Source: Bdellovibrionales bacterium
Lineage (GTDB): Bacteria; Bdellovibrionota_G; JALEGL01; JAGRAY01
Length of the DNA: 17,483 bases
Assembly: GCA_020434375.1 (NCBI GenBank)
Contig: JAGRAY010000018.1
Coordinates: 1-17,483, forward strand
Direction: 5' to 3'
The notes beneath the pieces were generated by a model. That model was not told the origin of the DNA and ran no database searches. It saw nothing but the letters and a program-made list of their open reading frames with translations. Positions 4,960 to 13,525 of this stretch are shown piece by piece; the stretch's first letter is position 1; each line of letters opens with the position of its first letter. The position numbers and the translations under genes were made by a program.

Positions 4960-7464
4960 TTAATACGTCAAGGTAAGGCCAGCGCCTAACCCCATGTCAC
5001 TGTCATAGTGAGTGGATACAGAAATATATTTGGTGGCAATATAGCGAAAGCCGGCCATGTATTCTTTATCGGTGTTGATCATCATGTTGAATCGCAATCG
5101 GCTCGTAATAGAAATGTCTTCTCTGCCCAATTGAAAACGTAGTTTTCCTTCTGAGTCGACACGCAAGTCTGCGGTATAAAGCATTGGCAAGGTATACTGA
5201 AAACCTGCTACGGCGGTTTTGCGGTTATCTTTATTGCTATCTTGCCCAAACCACGTTTTATTTTCATTACCAAAAATATTCTTAGGTCCACCGGGCTTTT
5301 TGTAATGCACATCAAAGCCTACGTACGGGAATAGCCACTGCATACGACCGAAGTATCGACCGATCATGGTTTCACTTTCATACCCATGCATCGAATGATA
5401 ACCCAAATGCCAAAGGGTGCTGGCCTTCCATCGTGTATTGGCAAGCATGGCTTCACCATCAGATCCGTTGCTTTCAAGGCCGACTCGGGCCATACCATGA
5501 AACATCTTGTCATCTTTGTTCAATTGCTTGCTTGCATAAACTGGATTAGGAATTTCAGGATTAGGAGGAGAATTTTCATAACTAAAGATTCGTCCCATGC
5601 CGCTCATCATATGATACAAAATATGACAGTGAAAAAACCAATCGCCGCTTTCGTTAGCCGCAAATTCAATCACGTCTGTTTCCATGGGCATGATGTCGAT
5701 CACGTTTTTCATGGGCGCATAGTCGCCCTGACCGTTGAGTAACCTAAAATCATGGCCATGCAGATGCATCGGGTGTCGCATCATGCTGTTATTGGTCAGA
5801 GTGATTCGGACGATTTCACCTTTCTTAATTAAAATTCGATCGGATTCAGAAATGGTTTTATTATCTAATGTCCACACGTAACGGTTCATGTTTCCAGTTA
5901 GTTCAAATGCTAATTCTTTCACCGGACCTTCAGGTAAGGTTGTTTTTTCTGGGGCACGCAACATAGCGTAGTTCAAGGTGACGATATCCGGCTGATCATT
6001 TTTCATAGCCATGGTCGCATGGTCATGCATTTTCATGTTCTGGATTTCATGACCTTGCACCGAAGTTTGTTTTGGTTTTTCCTCGCCTGTAATTTCTGGA
6101 TACATCACGGTGTTCATATCCATCTCTTGATTTTTCATCTTCATGCCATTCATTTCACGCATGTTTCCATGTGAATCCATCATCTCGTTCATCATTTTCA
6201 TTCCGGAAAAATACTTAAGTTTAGGTAGGGGTGTAGCAAACACTTTTTCACCGGCACCCAACCAAAGAGAAGATGATTTGGTGCGATCTTCAGGAGTCAC
6301 TAAGAATTCATAACTTTTATTTTTGGGAATACGAACTATGACATCGTAGGTTTCTGATACAGCGATGATTAGGCGATCGACCTCCACGGGGTCTACATCA
6401 TTGCCATCTGTGGCGACGACCGTTATTTTTCCACCGGCATACATGAGCCAAAAATAGTCAGATGCACCTGCGTTGGCAATCCGCAAACGGACTTTGTCAC
6501 CCGCTTTAAACTGGGGTTGCTCGTTTTGGTTTTTTCCGTTGAGGAGAAACATATCGTAATACACATCGCTTACATCCATGGCACTCATGCGTTTCCACTC
6601 GTTGATGACTTTTGTGGTGAAGTGCCCCTTCATCAGGGCCTCACCATAGCTTTGAGTGGCTTTCTTCTTGATGGCAAACCAATCGTTGGCGGTGTGCAAG
6701 CTACGGTCTACTTCTTTGGGGTTCATGTCGGTCCACTCGCTAATCACGATGGGCAAGGTTGGAATGTCCCATTCTGCTCGTTTGTTGATAATGAAGGCCC
6801 CGTACATTCCGATTTGTTCCTGGAGTCCGCTATGACTGTGATACCAATAGGTACCTGATTGAATAATGGGAAATCGATACACATGACTTGTCTGCGGCTT
6901 AATGGGCATTTGGGTTAAATAAGGCACACCATCGAATTGATTCGGAAGAAAGAGTCCATGCCAATGAAGAGAGGTATCTTCATTGAGGTCGTTGTGAACC
7001 ACAATTTCAGCGGTATCTCCTTCGGTAAACGTGAGGGTAGGCATGGGAATGCTTCCGTTGACGGCGATGGCGCGTTTTGATTTTCCAGAAAAATTAACCG
7101 TAGTTTCGGCGATATGTAAGTCATAGTGGACAACGCGTGGTGGGGTATTATTTTGAATGGTTTTAATAGTACCAAGGTCCGTTAGTGGTAATTTCGGAGT
7201 ACTGGTAGCATGACCTGCGTGATGACTCATAGGGTCTGATGTTTTTGTAGTCTTTGGTCCTTCTTTTATTAATTTCATCCCACATTTTGGGCAATTCCCA
7301 GGTTCTGCAGCATGGATTTCAGCATGCATAGGACAGGTATATGTTTCACCTTTTGCCTGTTCCTTGGATATTTGCATATCCATACTCTTCATATCTTGAG
7401 CAGATGCGATAGAGGACATAGTCAATACAAGCGCCCATAGAACGATCTTTTTACGATTCTTCAC
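4960..7464 (-). CDS. copA: Multicopper oxidase with N-terminal heavy-metal-binding domain and C-terminal CopB-like barrel, 834 aa
   Basis: This is a PcoA/CopA-type laccase-like oxidase that would oxidise Cu(I) in the periplasm. Order: signal peptide (1-22); heavy-metal-binding domain YTCPMH...NCPKCGM (42-63); cupredoxin domains with LHWHG (166-170) and YHSHS (208-212); a Met-rich insert (about 421-487); and the C-terminal copper motifs HPMHLHG (564-570) and HCHILYHMMSGM (612-623). Type 1 ligands H564, C613, H618 and M623 are present, as are the type 2/3 histidines. Residues 650-834 are extra: they begin near MFHGMARVG, alternate in amphipathic strands and end LTLTY with an aromatic last residue, resembling the outer-membrane protein CopB. 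Family members without this tail are about 550-650 aa. The start is GTG at 7464 with AAGG upstream. The gene has its own copy of the ECF promoter motif. Confidence 0.9.
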   Translation of the reverse strand: MKNRKKIVLWALVLTMSSIASAQDMKSMDMQISKEQAKGETYTCPMHAEIHAAEPGNCPKCGMKLIKEGPKTTKTSDPMSHHAGHATSTPKLPLTDLGTIKTIQNNTPPRVVHYDLHIAETTVNFSGKSKRAIAVNGSIPMPTLTFTEGDTAEIVVHNDLNEDTSLHWHGLFLPNQFDGVPYLTQMPIKPQTSHVYRFPIIQSGTYWYHSHSGLQEQIGMYGAFIINKRAEWDIPTLPIVISEWTDMNPKEVDRSLHTANDWFAIKKKATQSYGEALMKGHFTTKVINEWKRMSAMDVSDVYYDMFLLNGKNQNEQPQFKAGDKVRLRIANAGASDYFWLMYAGGKITVVATDGNDVDPVEVDRLIIAVSETYDVIVRIPKNKSYEFLVTPEDRTKSSSLWLGAGEKVFATPLPKLKYFSGMKMMNEMMDSHGNMREMNGMKMKNQEMDMNTVMYPEITGEEKPKQTSVQGHEIQNMKMHDHATMAMKNDQPDIVTLNYAMLRAPEKTTLPEGPVKELAFELTGNMNRYVWTLDNKTISESDRILIKKGEIVRITLTNNSMMRHPMHLHGHDFRLLNGQGDYAPMKNVIDIMPMETDVIEFAANESGDWFFHCHILYHMMSGMGRIFSYENSPPNPEIPNPVYASKQLNKDDKMFHGMARVGLESNGSDGEAMLANTRWKASTLWHLGYHSMHGYESETMIGRYFGRMQWLFPYVGFDVHYKKPGGPKNIFGNENKTWFGQDSNKDNRKTAVAGFQYTLPMLYTADLRVDSEGKLRFQLGREDISITSRLRFNMMINTDKEYMAGFRYIATKYISVSTHYDSDMGLGAGLTLTY

Positions 7465-7508
7465 TAGAATTGCCTTTCAGAGATCACCAAGGGATTCTCA
7501 TGTCTCTT

Positions 7509-7537
7509 CATACGCTCGGCCATGGTCATTTGTGACA
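7509..7537 (-). promoter_or_regulatory. ECF-type promoter of the oxidase-cytochrome operon
   Basis: Read on the minus strand: TGTCACAAAT (7537-7528), 13 bases, CGTATG (7514-7509). The -35 decamer and spacing match the two promoters of the sigma/cusC divergent region. It begins three bases after the cusA stop codon, in a 75-base gap. Transcription would start near 7503, giving about 39 nt of leader before the GTG at 7464. The oxidase, cytochrome and small protein can thus be expressed separately from, or in addition to, read-through from cusA. Confidence 0.75.
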
Positions 7538-7539
7538 CT

Positions 7540-10500
7540 TTAGACATGAGGTGTAAGTACCGTTCCTTCTTTCATGACGAACTTCCATTTCCAAATAAAA
7601 TAGATCGCTGGGTAAACAATTAGCTCTAAGGCAAAGCTTGTTACAAGGCCCCCGATCATAGGCGTTGCAATTCTTCTCATGACATCGCTTCCTGCACCTG
7701 TAGACCACATGATGGGGAGCAGACCCATAAAAGCTGCCATGACGGTCATCATTTTGGGTCGAATACGCTTGACGGCGCCGTAAATAATGGCCTCTTCTAG
7801 ATTTGTTCTTGTTTTCATTTGGCCACTTTTGACTTGCTCGTCATAAGAGAGATCCAAATAAAGAAGCATAAAAATGCCTGTTTCTGCATCGAGGCCCAAG
7901 AGAGCAATCATTCCCACCCATACTGCGATAGAAAGATTATAGCCCAAGAGATAGAGAAGCCAGACACTTCCGATGAGTGAAAAGGGAACCGCAAGAAAAA
8001 CAATTCCTGTTTTCACGAGAGACTTTGTATTTATGTAGAGTAAAAGCAATATGATAAAAAGCGTGAGTGGAAGAACAACCTTGAGTCTCTCTTTGACCCG
8101 AATCATGTTTTCATATTGACCACTCCAGTTGAGATAGTAGCCGACGGGCACCTGAATTTTCTGACTCACAAGTTCTTTGGCTCTGTGAACGTACCCACCA
8201 ATATCGCTGACCGAGACATCTACGTAGACATACCCAGCGAGGATGCCATTTTCATTTCGAATCATGGCAGGCCCTTCGACCTTTTCAATGCTTGCAAGTT
8301 GCGCGATGGGAATATGAGCTCCATTTGCGGCAGGAATTAGAATGCGTTTGAGTGCATGAAGATCATCACGAAACTCTCGTGAGTAGCGAACATTAATGGG
8401 ATAGCGCTCCCTTCCTTCAATCGTGTAGGCAATATTGGCTCCACCAATGGCTGAGCCAATAATACTCTGGGCTTCTTCCATGGAGATTCCATACCGAGCG
8501 AGCTCTTCGCGATGAAAGACAACGTCGAGATAATACCCTCCGGCAGCACGTTCGGCGTAGACGTTTCGTGTGCCAGGTAAGGTTTGAAGGGCTCCTTCGA
8601 TCGACTCACTGAGGCTTTGAATGGTTTTTAAATCTGGGCCCATCACTTTAATTCCGATGGGTGTTCGAATCCCTGTGGAAAGCATGTCGATTCGGTTTCG
8701 AATGGGCATGGTCCAGATATTGGGGATTCCTGCGAATCGAAGGGTGTCGTTCATTTCATTTTGGAGCTCATCAAACGAGCGATGGGGTGGGGTGATCCAT
8801 GTAAAAAGGGGATGAATAAAATCAGGTAATTTTGAGTACCATCGATCAATCTTTGGCCATTCTTTTTGTGGCTTTAACACTACAGTGGTTTCGACCATGG
8901 AAAAGGGAGCAGAGTCGGTAGGCGTATCGGCTCTGCCTGCTTTTCCAAATACCGTTTCTACTTCTAGAAACTGACGTAAAAGTTGATCTTGAGCTTGAAG
9001 AATTCGTTGCGCCTCGGTGACAGACATTCCAGGAAGAGCAGTGGGCATATATAAAAACGCCCCTTCATTTAAAGGCGGCATGAATTCTGATCCAAGTTTG
9101 AAATAAAGTGGAACGGTTGTGAGGACAAGTAAGACCGCCCCAGCGATGACAGCCTGGCTATGGCGCAAGGCAAAGTGGACAACTGGCTCGTAAACCCGAA
9201 ATAATACACGGCTAATAGGGTGTTTTTCTTCAGGGTAGTAGGTTCCAACGAGCGTACGATTACCTATCCAACGAACTCCATTGATGAACCCTCGACGTAT
9301 TTTCCCAAAGGCACTTAAGGTGCTTTGAATGGGAAGGTAAGCAAAATTATCCATTCGCGTAAACATCATTCGAATGGCAGGATCAAGCGTGATGGCCAAA
9401 AGAGCCGCAAGAACCATGGCCAGCGTTTTAGAAACGGCAAGTGGGCGAAAGAGTCTTCCCTCTTGATCGACTAATGTAAAAATGGGCAAGAATGAAACGG
9501 CAATCACTAAAAGAGAAAAAAACACCGAAGGGCCTACTTCTTTGAGTGCCTCTAGCCGAATGAGATGAAAATCTCCCTTTCGTCCGGAACTATTCCAATG
9601 CTCAAGTTTTTTATAGGCATTTTCTACTTCAATGATGGCTCCATCCACCAATACACCGATTGAAATCGCGATACCTGAAAGAGACATGATATTGGTCGTC
9701 AGCCCTAAAAAATACATCGGAATAAAGGCGAGCAATACAGAGATTGGAATCGTTATGATAGGAACTGTCGCAGAAGGAATATGCCAAAGAAAAAGTAAAA
9801 TCACGAGGCTGACGATGATCATTTCAAGTGTAAGCTCATGTTTGAGTGTATCGATGGCTCGTGTGATTAAATCAGAGCGATCATATACGGGAACGACTTT
9901 CAAACCTTTGGGCAAGCTTGATGAAATTTCAGAAAGTTTTTTCTTTACGCGCGAAATGACATTGAGCGCGTTTTCTCCTTGGCGCATGATTACAATTCCA
10001 CCGACGGTATCCCCCATGCCATTAAAATCAGCCACACCTCGCCTCATATCGGGGCCGATTTCTACGCGGCCCAGGTGTTTAATCAGAACTGGAACACCCG
10101 TTTTTGAATCGGTCGTGACCACAATATTTTCAATGTCTGATTTGGATTGAATATAGCCTCGACCACGCACCATGTATTCGGTTCCTGAAAATTCAAGCAC
10201 TCTGCCTGATATATCTCGATTGCCCATTCGAATGGCATCCGTCAGTTGGGGGATGGATATCTTGTAGGCTTGGAGGCGATTGGGATCCACGTTGACTTGA
10301 TACTGTTTGGTAAAGCCTCCAACGGCAGCAACTTCTGCCACACCTGGAACAGACTGGAGTTGAAATTTCAGTTGCCAATCTTGAATGCTACGTATTTGGG
10401 CCAAGTTGAGTTGATTGGTTTCGTCAACCAGCGCATACTGATATACCCACCCCACGCTGGTAGCATCTGGGCCTATTTCTGTTTGCACTTCTTTGGGAAT

Positions 10501-10857
10501 GCGTGGAAGGATTTTGCTCAAATACTCCACAACACGGCTTCGAGCCCAATAGAGATCTGTCCCGTCCTCGAAAATCACGTAGATGTAAGAAAAGCCATAA
10601 TCAGAAACACCTCGAATGGCTTTTATTTTGGGGGCTCCGAGTAACGATGTGATGATCGGATACGTGACTTGGTCTTCGATAATGTCAGGAGACTGATCCC
10701 ACTTTGAATAGATGATGACCTGGGTATCGGAAAGGTCGGGCACGGCATCGAGTGGAATATGTTTAACGCACCATAGAGCACCTAATATTGCGGTTAGCGT
10801 GAGTACGATCACCAAAAGCTTATTATGCGCGCTCCATTCGATGATCTTTTCAATCAT
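7540..10857 (-). CDS. cusA: Copper/silver RND efflux pump, inner-membrane subunit, 1105 aa
   Basis: This heavy-metal RND transporter is the proton-driven inner-membrane part of a tripartite Cu(I)/Ag(I) exporter. The three methionines that bind Cu(I) in E. coli CusA have equivalents here: M604 in FLYMPTALPG, M654 in PFSMVETT and M725 in NRIDMLSTGI. The proton-relay region in TM4 reads GVLVDGAIIEVENAYK with D405, and TM10 carries GLDAETGIF. Twelve membrane helices are arranged as two repeats with large periplasmic loops. At 1105 aa it is longer than CusA (about 1050). The extra length is in the loop around 500-545 and around 672-693. The ATG overlaps the cusB stop as ATGA. Confidence 0.93.
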   Translation of the reverse strand: MIEKIIEWSAHNKLLVIVLTLTAILGALWCVKHIPLDAVPDLSDTQVIIYSKWDQSPDIIEDQVTYPIITSLLGAPKIKAIRGVSDYGFSYIYVIFEDGTDLYWARSRVVEYLSKILPRIPKEVQTEIGPDATSVGWVYQYALVDETNQLNLAQIRSIQDWQLKFQLQSVPGVAEVAAVGGFTKQYQVNVDPNRLQAYKISIPQLTDAIRMGNRDISGRVLEFSGTEYMVRGRGYIQSKSDIENIVVTTDSKTGVPVLIKHLGRVEIGPDMRRGVADFNGMGDTVGGIVIMRQGENALNVISRVKKKLSEISSSLPKGLKVVPVYDRSDLITRAIDTLKHELTLEMIIVSLVILLFLWHIPSATVPIITIPISVLLAFIPMYFLGLTTNIMSLSGIAISIGVLVDGAIIEVENAYKKLEHWNSSGRKGDFHLIRLEALKEVGPSVFFSLLVIAVSFLPIFTLVDQEGRLFRPLAVSKTLAMVLAALLAITLDPAIRMMFTRMDNFAYLPIQSTLSAFGKIRRGFINGVRWIGNRTLVGTYYPEEKHPISRVLFRVYEPVVHFALRHSQAVIAGAVLLVLTTVPLYFKLGSEFMPPLNEGAFLYMPTALPGMSVTEAQRILQAQDQLLRQFLEVETVFGKAGRADTPTDSAPFSMVETTVVLKPQKEWPKIDRWYSKLPDFIHPLFTWITPPHRSFDELQNEMNDTLRFAGIPNIWTMPIRNRIDMLSTGIRTPIGIKVMGPDLKTIQSLSESIEGALQTLPGTRNVYAERAAGGYYLDVVFHREELARYGISMEEAQSIIGSAIGGANIAYTIEGRERYPINVRYSREFRDDLHALKRILIPAANGAHIPIAQLASIEKVEGPAMIRNENGILAGYVYVDVSVSDIGGYVHRAKELVSQKIQVPVGYYLNWSGQYENMIRVKERLKVVLPLTLFIILLLLYINTKSLVKTGIVFLAVPFSLIGSVWLLYLLGYNLSIAVWVGMIALLGLDAETGIFMLLYLDLSYDEQVKSGQMKTRTNLEEAIIYGAVKRIRPKMMTVMAAFMGLLPIMWSTGAGSDVMRRIATPMIGGLVTSFALELIVYPAIYFIWKWKFVMKEGTVLTPHV

Positions 10858-12065
10858 TTTTTTTCTTTCATATCTTCAAGAACGCCGCGCAATTTTGATT
10901 CAGAGTCGATTAAAAAGTTAGCGCTACTGACGACTTCATCGCCTTCTTTGATACCGCTCAAGATTTCTTGATCCATATCCGTTTTTTGTCCGGAGACGAC
11001 AATATGGGGTTCAAATCTTCTCCCCTCTCTCATGACAAAAACATAATCTTCTCTCCCAGAATGTAAAACAGCATCGATGGGGACAACAAGCTTGATCCCT
11101 AGTTCAACTAATATTTTTACATTGAGAAAGGTATCGGGGCGCAAAAGTTTTTCCGGATCTGGTACCAATGCACGAATACGGATGGTACGCGTGGGAGAAG
11201 TCACAACCGGGCTAATACTAGAGATTTTACCTTGGAATAATTTACCAGGTATAGCTGGAGCTTCTGCAAGAAGGGTTGCTCCTGGTTTTAACGCACCAAG
11301 TTCATACTCAAAGACTTCTGCATAAATCCAAGCTGAACCCGTTGGAAGAAGAAGGTTGAGTGACGATGCATTCTTGCTAGAAAGCTGTTTAATTTGTCGG
11401 TCTTGTAATCCAAGAAGCTTTAGCTTTGTATGCGAGGCCAAGACTAGTGCACTCGCTTGCTGTTGAAGTTCTGGAAAACCGCTTTCTTTGATTTGACTAC
11501 GTGAGATTACAGCTTGACGATACTCTTCAACCGCAGTGAAAAGCTCTGGGTCAAATGCGGCTCGACCACTTGCACGAATTTCAAGTGTGAGAGGTTTTCG
11601 TATTGCCTTTGTCGTAGCCACGCCGATCAGCTGCTGACGTGGTAAAGAAAGTGAAAAGGAAGCTCTCCCTGGCAATGAAGATGATCTTGTCTCGGTCGCG
11701 TCTTCTTCATACACAGGAATAAAATCCATTCCCATTTCATCTTTGCCAGGAGATGGAGAGGTAATCTCTGGTCGCATAGGGTGGCGATAAAAAAGAATTT
11801 TTTTATTTGAAACAGAAGGTGCCTTCTCCGGAGGATGGTTCTCATGATCGACGCGTTGAAGTTGCATTCTACAAATTGGACAAAGGCCTGGTTTGTCTGA
11901 AGTCACGGAGGGGTGCATCGAACATTGATAAAGTTGTTTTTCTGTGTGCACGGATGAAGAAGGTTTCCGTAAAAAGGAACTAAATAGAAGGGCGGTACCT
12001 CCAACAACCAAAAGGATAGATATGTACAATATACGCTTTCGATGAACTTTACTTTGACGAATCAT
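10854..12065 (-). CDS. cusB: Membrane-fusion subunit with two metal-binding N-terminal segments, 403 aa
   Basis: This periplasmic adaptor links CusA to the outer-membrane factor. An N-terminal anchor helix (about 11-31) is followed by a heavy-metal-binding domain, YQCSMHP...LCPICRM (46-67; C48, H51, C62, C65), and then YRHPMRPEI...GKDEMGMDFIPVYE (93-120). In the second segment M97, M111 and M113 match the spacing of the methionine triad that CusB of E. coli uses to take Cu(I) from CusF. The remaining part has the short helical hairpin, lipoyl/barrel and beta-domain layout of HlyD-type adaptors (for example GSAWIYAEVFEYEL, LRPDTFLNVKI, VVPIDAVLHSG, IKEGDEVVSSANFLIDSE). It overlaps cusC by 17 bases and cusA by 4, so the three are translationally coupled. 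Confidence 0.92.
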   Translation of the reverse strand: MIRQSKVHRKRILYISILLVVGGTALLFSSFLRKPSSSVHTEKQLYQCSMHPSVTSDKPGLCPICRMQLQRVDHENHPPEKAPSVSNKKILFYRHPMRPEITSPSPGKDEMGMDFIPVYEEDATETRSSSLPGRASFSLSLPRQQLIGVATTKAIRKPLTLEIRASGRAAFDPELFTAVEEYRQAVISRSQIKESGFPELQQQASALVLASHTKLKLLGLQDRQIKQLSSKNASSLNLLLPTGSAWIYAEVFEYELGALKPGATLLAEAPAIPGKLFQGKISSISPVVTSPTRTIRIRALVPDPEKLLRPDTFLNVKILVELGIKLVVPIDAVLHSGREDYVFVMREGRRFEPHIVVSGQKTDMDQEILSGIKEGDEVVSSANFLIDSESKLRGVLEDMKEKK

Positions 12066-13359
12066 TTTCTAGTTCCTCCAGAGAAACCCCAGATAAGGCT
12101 TCTAGTTCAACAATCTTTGATTCATATTGTGTGAGGGCTTTTGCAAAGGCGAGTTCAACACCAAACCGCTTTCGAATCAGATCTAAAAGAGAGGCATATT
12201 CAAATTGTCCGGTTAAAAAAGCAGACTGCGCGGAGGTAACAGACTGTTGGGCTAAAGGGAGAAGTCCTCCAGAATAGAGCTTAACTCTCTTGGCCGCCTC
12301 TTCAAGCTCAGCATATAGAGTATGAACGAGATGCCTTTGGTGAAGTCTTTCTTCTTGCAGCGTTGCTTGAGCTCTGGATTGTTCTGCTCTTGCTGCTTTT
12401 ATCTCTTTCGATTGTTTGTTGATGGCCCAAATCGGGAGAGAGATCCCAATTCCTGCTGAAACAAAATCCACACCTCTGTCTCCGGGGTTTGGATTTCTTT
12501 GTGTGTAGGCTGCATTAAACTCGAAGTTCGGAAAATAGTTGAGCTTAGCATAAGAGAGTTGTGCCTTGCTTGACTCAACTTCCGAGTTGTAGGAATTAAG
12601 GTTCGGGGATTTTTTGAGAACGGCCTTTGTTATCCGTTCTTCTGTTATTTTTTCAAAATTGAGTTTTGTTTTTGAAGGAAGGATGGGCTTTCCTCCCAAT
12701 GCATGGTGCTGCTCTCGGCCCAAGATATGATTTAAATTGCCCACGTTAACAGCAATCTCTCGGTCACTTTTGAGCATTTGATCGAGAAGATCCGCTTCTT
12801 CTACTTGAAGGCCTAAAACGGCAGCTTGGGATATCTTTCCTAAAGTGTACCGACTGCGAGCAATGGGGATGAGTTGCCTAACAACTCCTTGTTGCTCCAT
12901 CAAAATATCTCGCGTTTTATAGGCAAAGTAAAGATCAAAGTAGGTGAGTTTGAGCACTCGAATCAGCTCCAATCGGGCCGACTGATAGCGAAAATGTTTG
13001 GATTCATACATTTCAGTAGCTACTTTTTGCAGCTGAGTTTTTTTTCCAGGAAAAGGAATGGCCTGGGTGAGACTCATGCGATTTCCTGTCATGCCAAATT
13101 CTCGAGAGCTTAACGTGTCACGCGGATAGCTCATGGCCTCGAATCCAAAGATCGGATCTTCATAGGCACCGGCTGGGGCGATTTGGTGCTGCGCAGCTTC
13201 AGCTTCAAATTGTATGGATGCAAGACCTGGGTTGTTTAAAAGCGCTTCCTTAATTAACGGTTCCAGTTGAACAGTGTTGGAATCTTGTCCGAATGCCAAG
13301 CCTGTAAAAAGTAGGTAGAGCAACCCAAAAGGTCTTATTAAAATAAGTTGGATATTCAT
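12049..13359 (-). CDS. cusC: Outer-membrane factor of the Cus system (TolC family), 436 aa
   Basis: The signal peptide is about residues 1-24 (LLYLLFTGLAFG, then QDS). There is no lipobox, unlike E. coli CusC. The mature protein shows the two long coiled-coil OEP repeats. Typical segments are LIKEALLNNPGLASIQFEAEAA, then SLTQAIPFPGKKTQLQKVA in the first half, and FEFNAAYTQRN and GISLPIWAINKQSKEIKAA in the second. It forms the trimeric exit duct for copper pumped by CusA/CusB. It is the first gene of the operon. The ECF promoter ends 11 bases before the ATG, leaving a leader of only about six bases that includes GAGAAAG. The C-terminus overlaps cusB. Confidence 0.9.
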   Translation of the reverse strand: MNIQLILIRPFGLLYLLFTGLAFGQDSNTVQLEPLIKEALLNNPGLASIQFEAEAAQHQIAPAGAYEDPIFGFEAMSYPRDTLSSREFGMTGNRMSLTQAIPFPGKKTQLQKVATEMYESKHFRYQSARLELIRVLKLTYFDLYFAYKTRDILMEQQGVVRQLIPIARSRYTLGKISQAAVLGLQVEEADLLDQMLKSDREIAVNVGNLNHILGREQHHALGGKPILPSKTKLNFEKITEERITKAVLKKSPNLNSYNSEVESSKAQLSYAKLNYFPNFEFNAAYTQRNPNPGDRGVDFVSAGIGISLPIWAINKQSKEIKAARAEQSRAQATLQEERLHQRHLVHTLYAELEEAAKRVKLYSGGLLPLAQQSVTSAQSAFLTGQFEYASLLDLIRKRFGVELAFAKALTQYESKIVELEALSGVSLEELENDSSK

Positions 13360-13370
13360 CTTTCTCTATT

Positions 13371-13399
13371 ATTACGAATATGAGGGCTGTTTTGTGACA
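13371..13399 (-). promoter_or_regulatory. ECF-type promoter of the cusCBA operon
   Basis: Read on the minus strand: TGTCACAAAA (13399-13390), 13 bases, CGTAAT (13376-13371). It is identical in both boxes and in spacing to the promoter of the divergent sigma gene. Start of transcription is expected near 13365, almost at the cusC ATG (13359). Confidence 0.8.
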
Positions 13400-13491
13400 C
13401 CCTCTATTATTTACCAGGCCTATAAGATCACATCATTTTAAAACCTATTCTATGTACACAGAGTAAAATTCGAATTATCTTTGAAAAACCT

Positions 13492-13520
13492 TGTCACAAA
13501 ATACCTCTTTGTAACGTAAT
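13492..13520 (+). promoter_or_regulatory. ECF-type autoregulatory promoter of the sigma gene
   Basis: TGTCACAAAA (13492-13501), 13 bases, CGTAAT (13515-13520). The CGTA -10 and TGTCAC -35 have the form of ECF promoters rather than sigma-70 ones. Transcription should start six or seven bases after 13520, which is the sigma gene's own ATG at 13526, so the mRNA is likely leaderless. Confidence 0.8.
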
Positions 13521-13525
13521 GATTT

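Noticed and set aside
9632..10150. 172-aa open frame on the plus strand
   Set aside because: It lies wholly antisense to cusA, whose coding frame is unmistakable there. The translation looks like a complement of RND helices.
13107..13136. TGTCACGCGG-N13-TCGAAT on the plus strand inside cusC
   Set aside because: Only the first six bases of the -35 match and there is no CGTA -10. It is antisense within a gene, so it is taken as chance.
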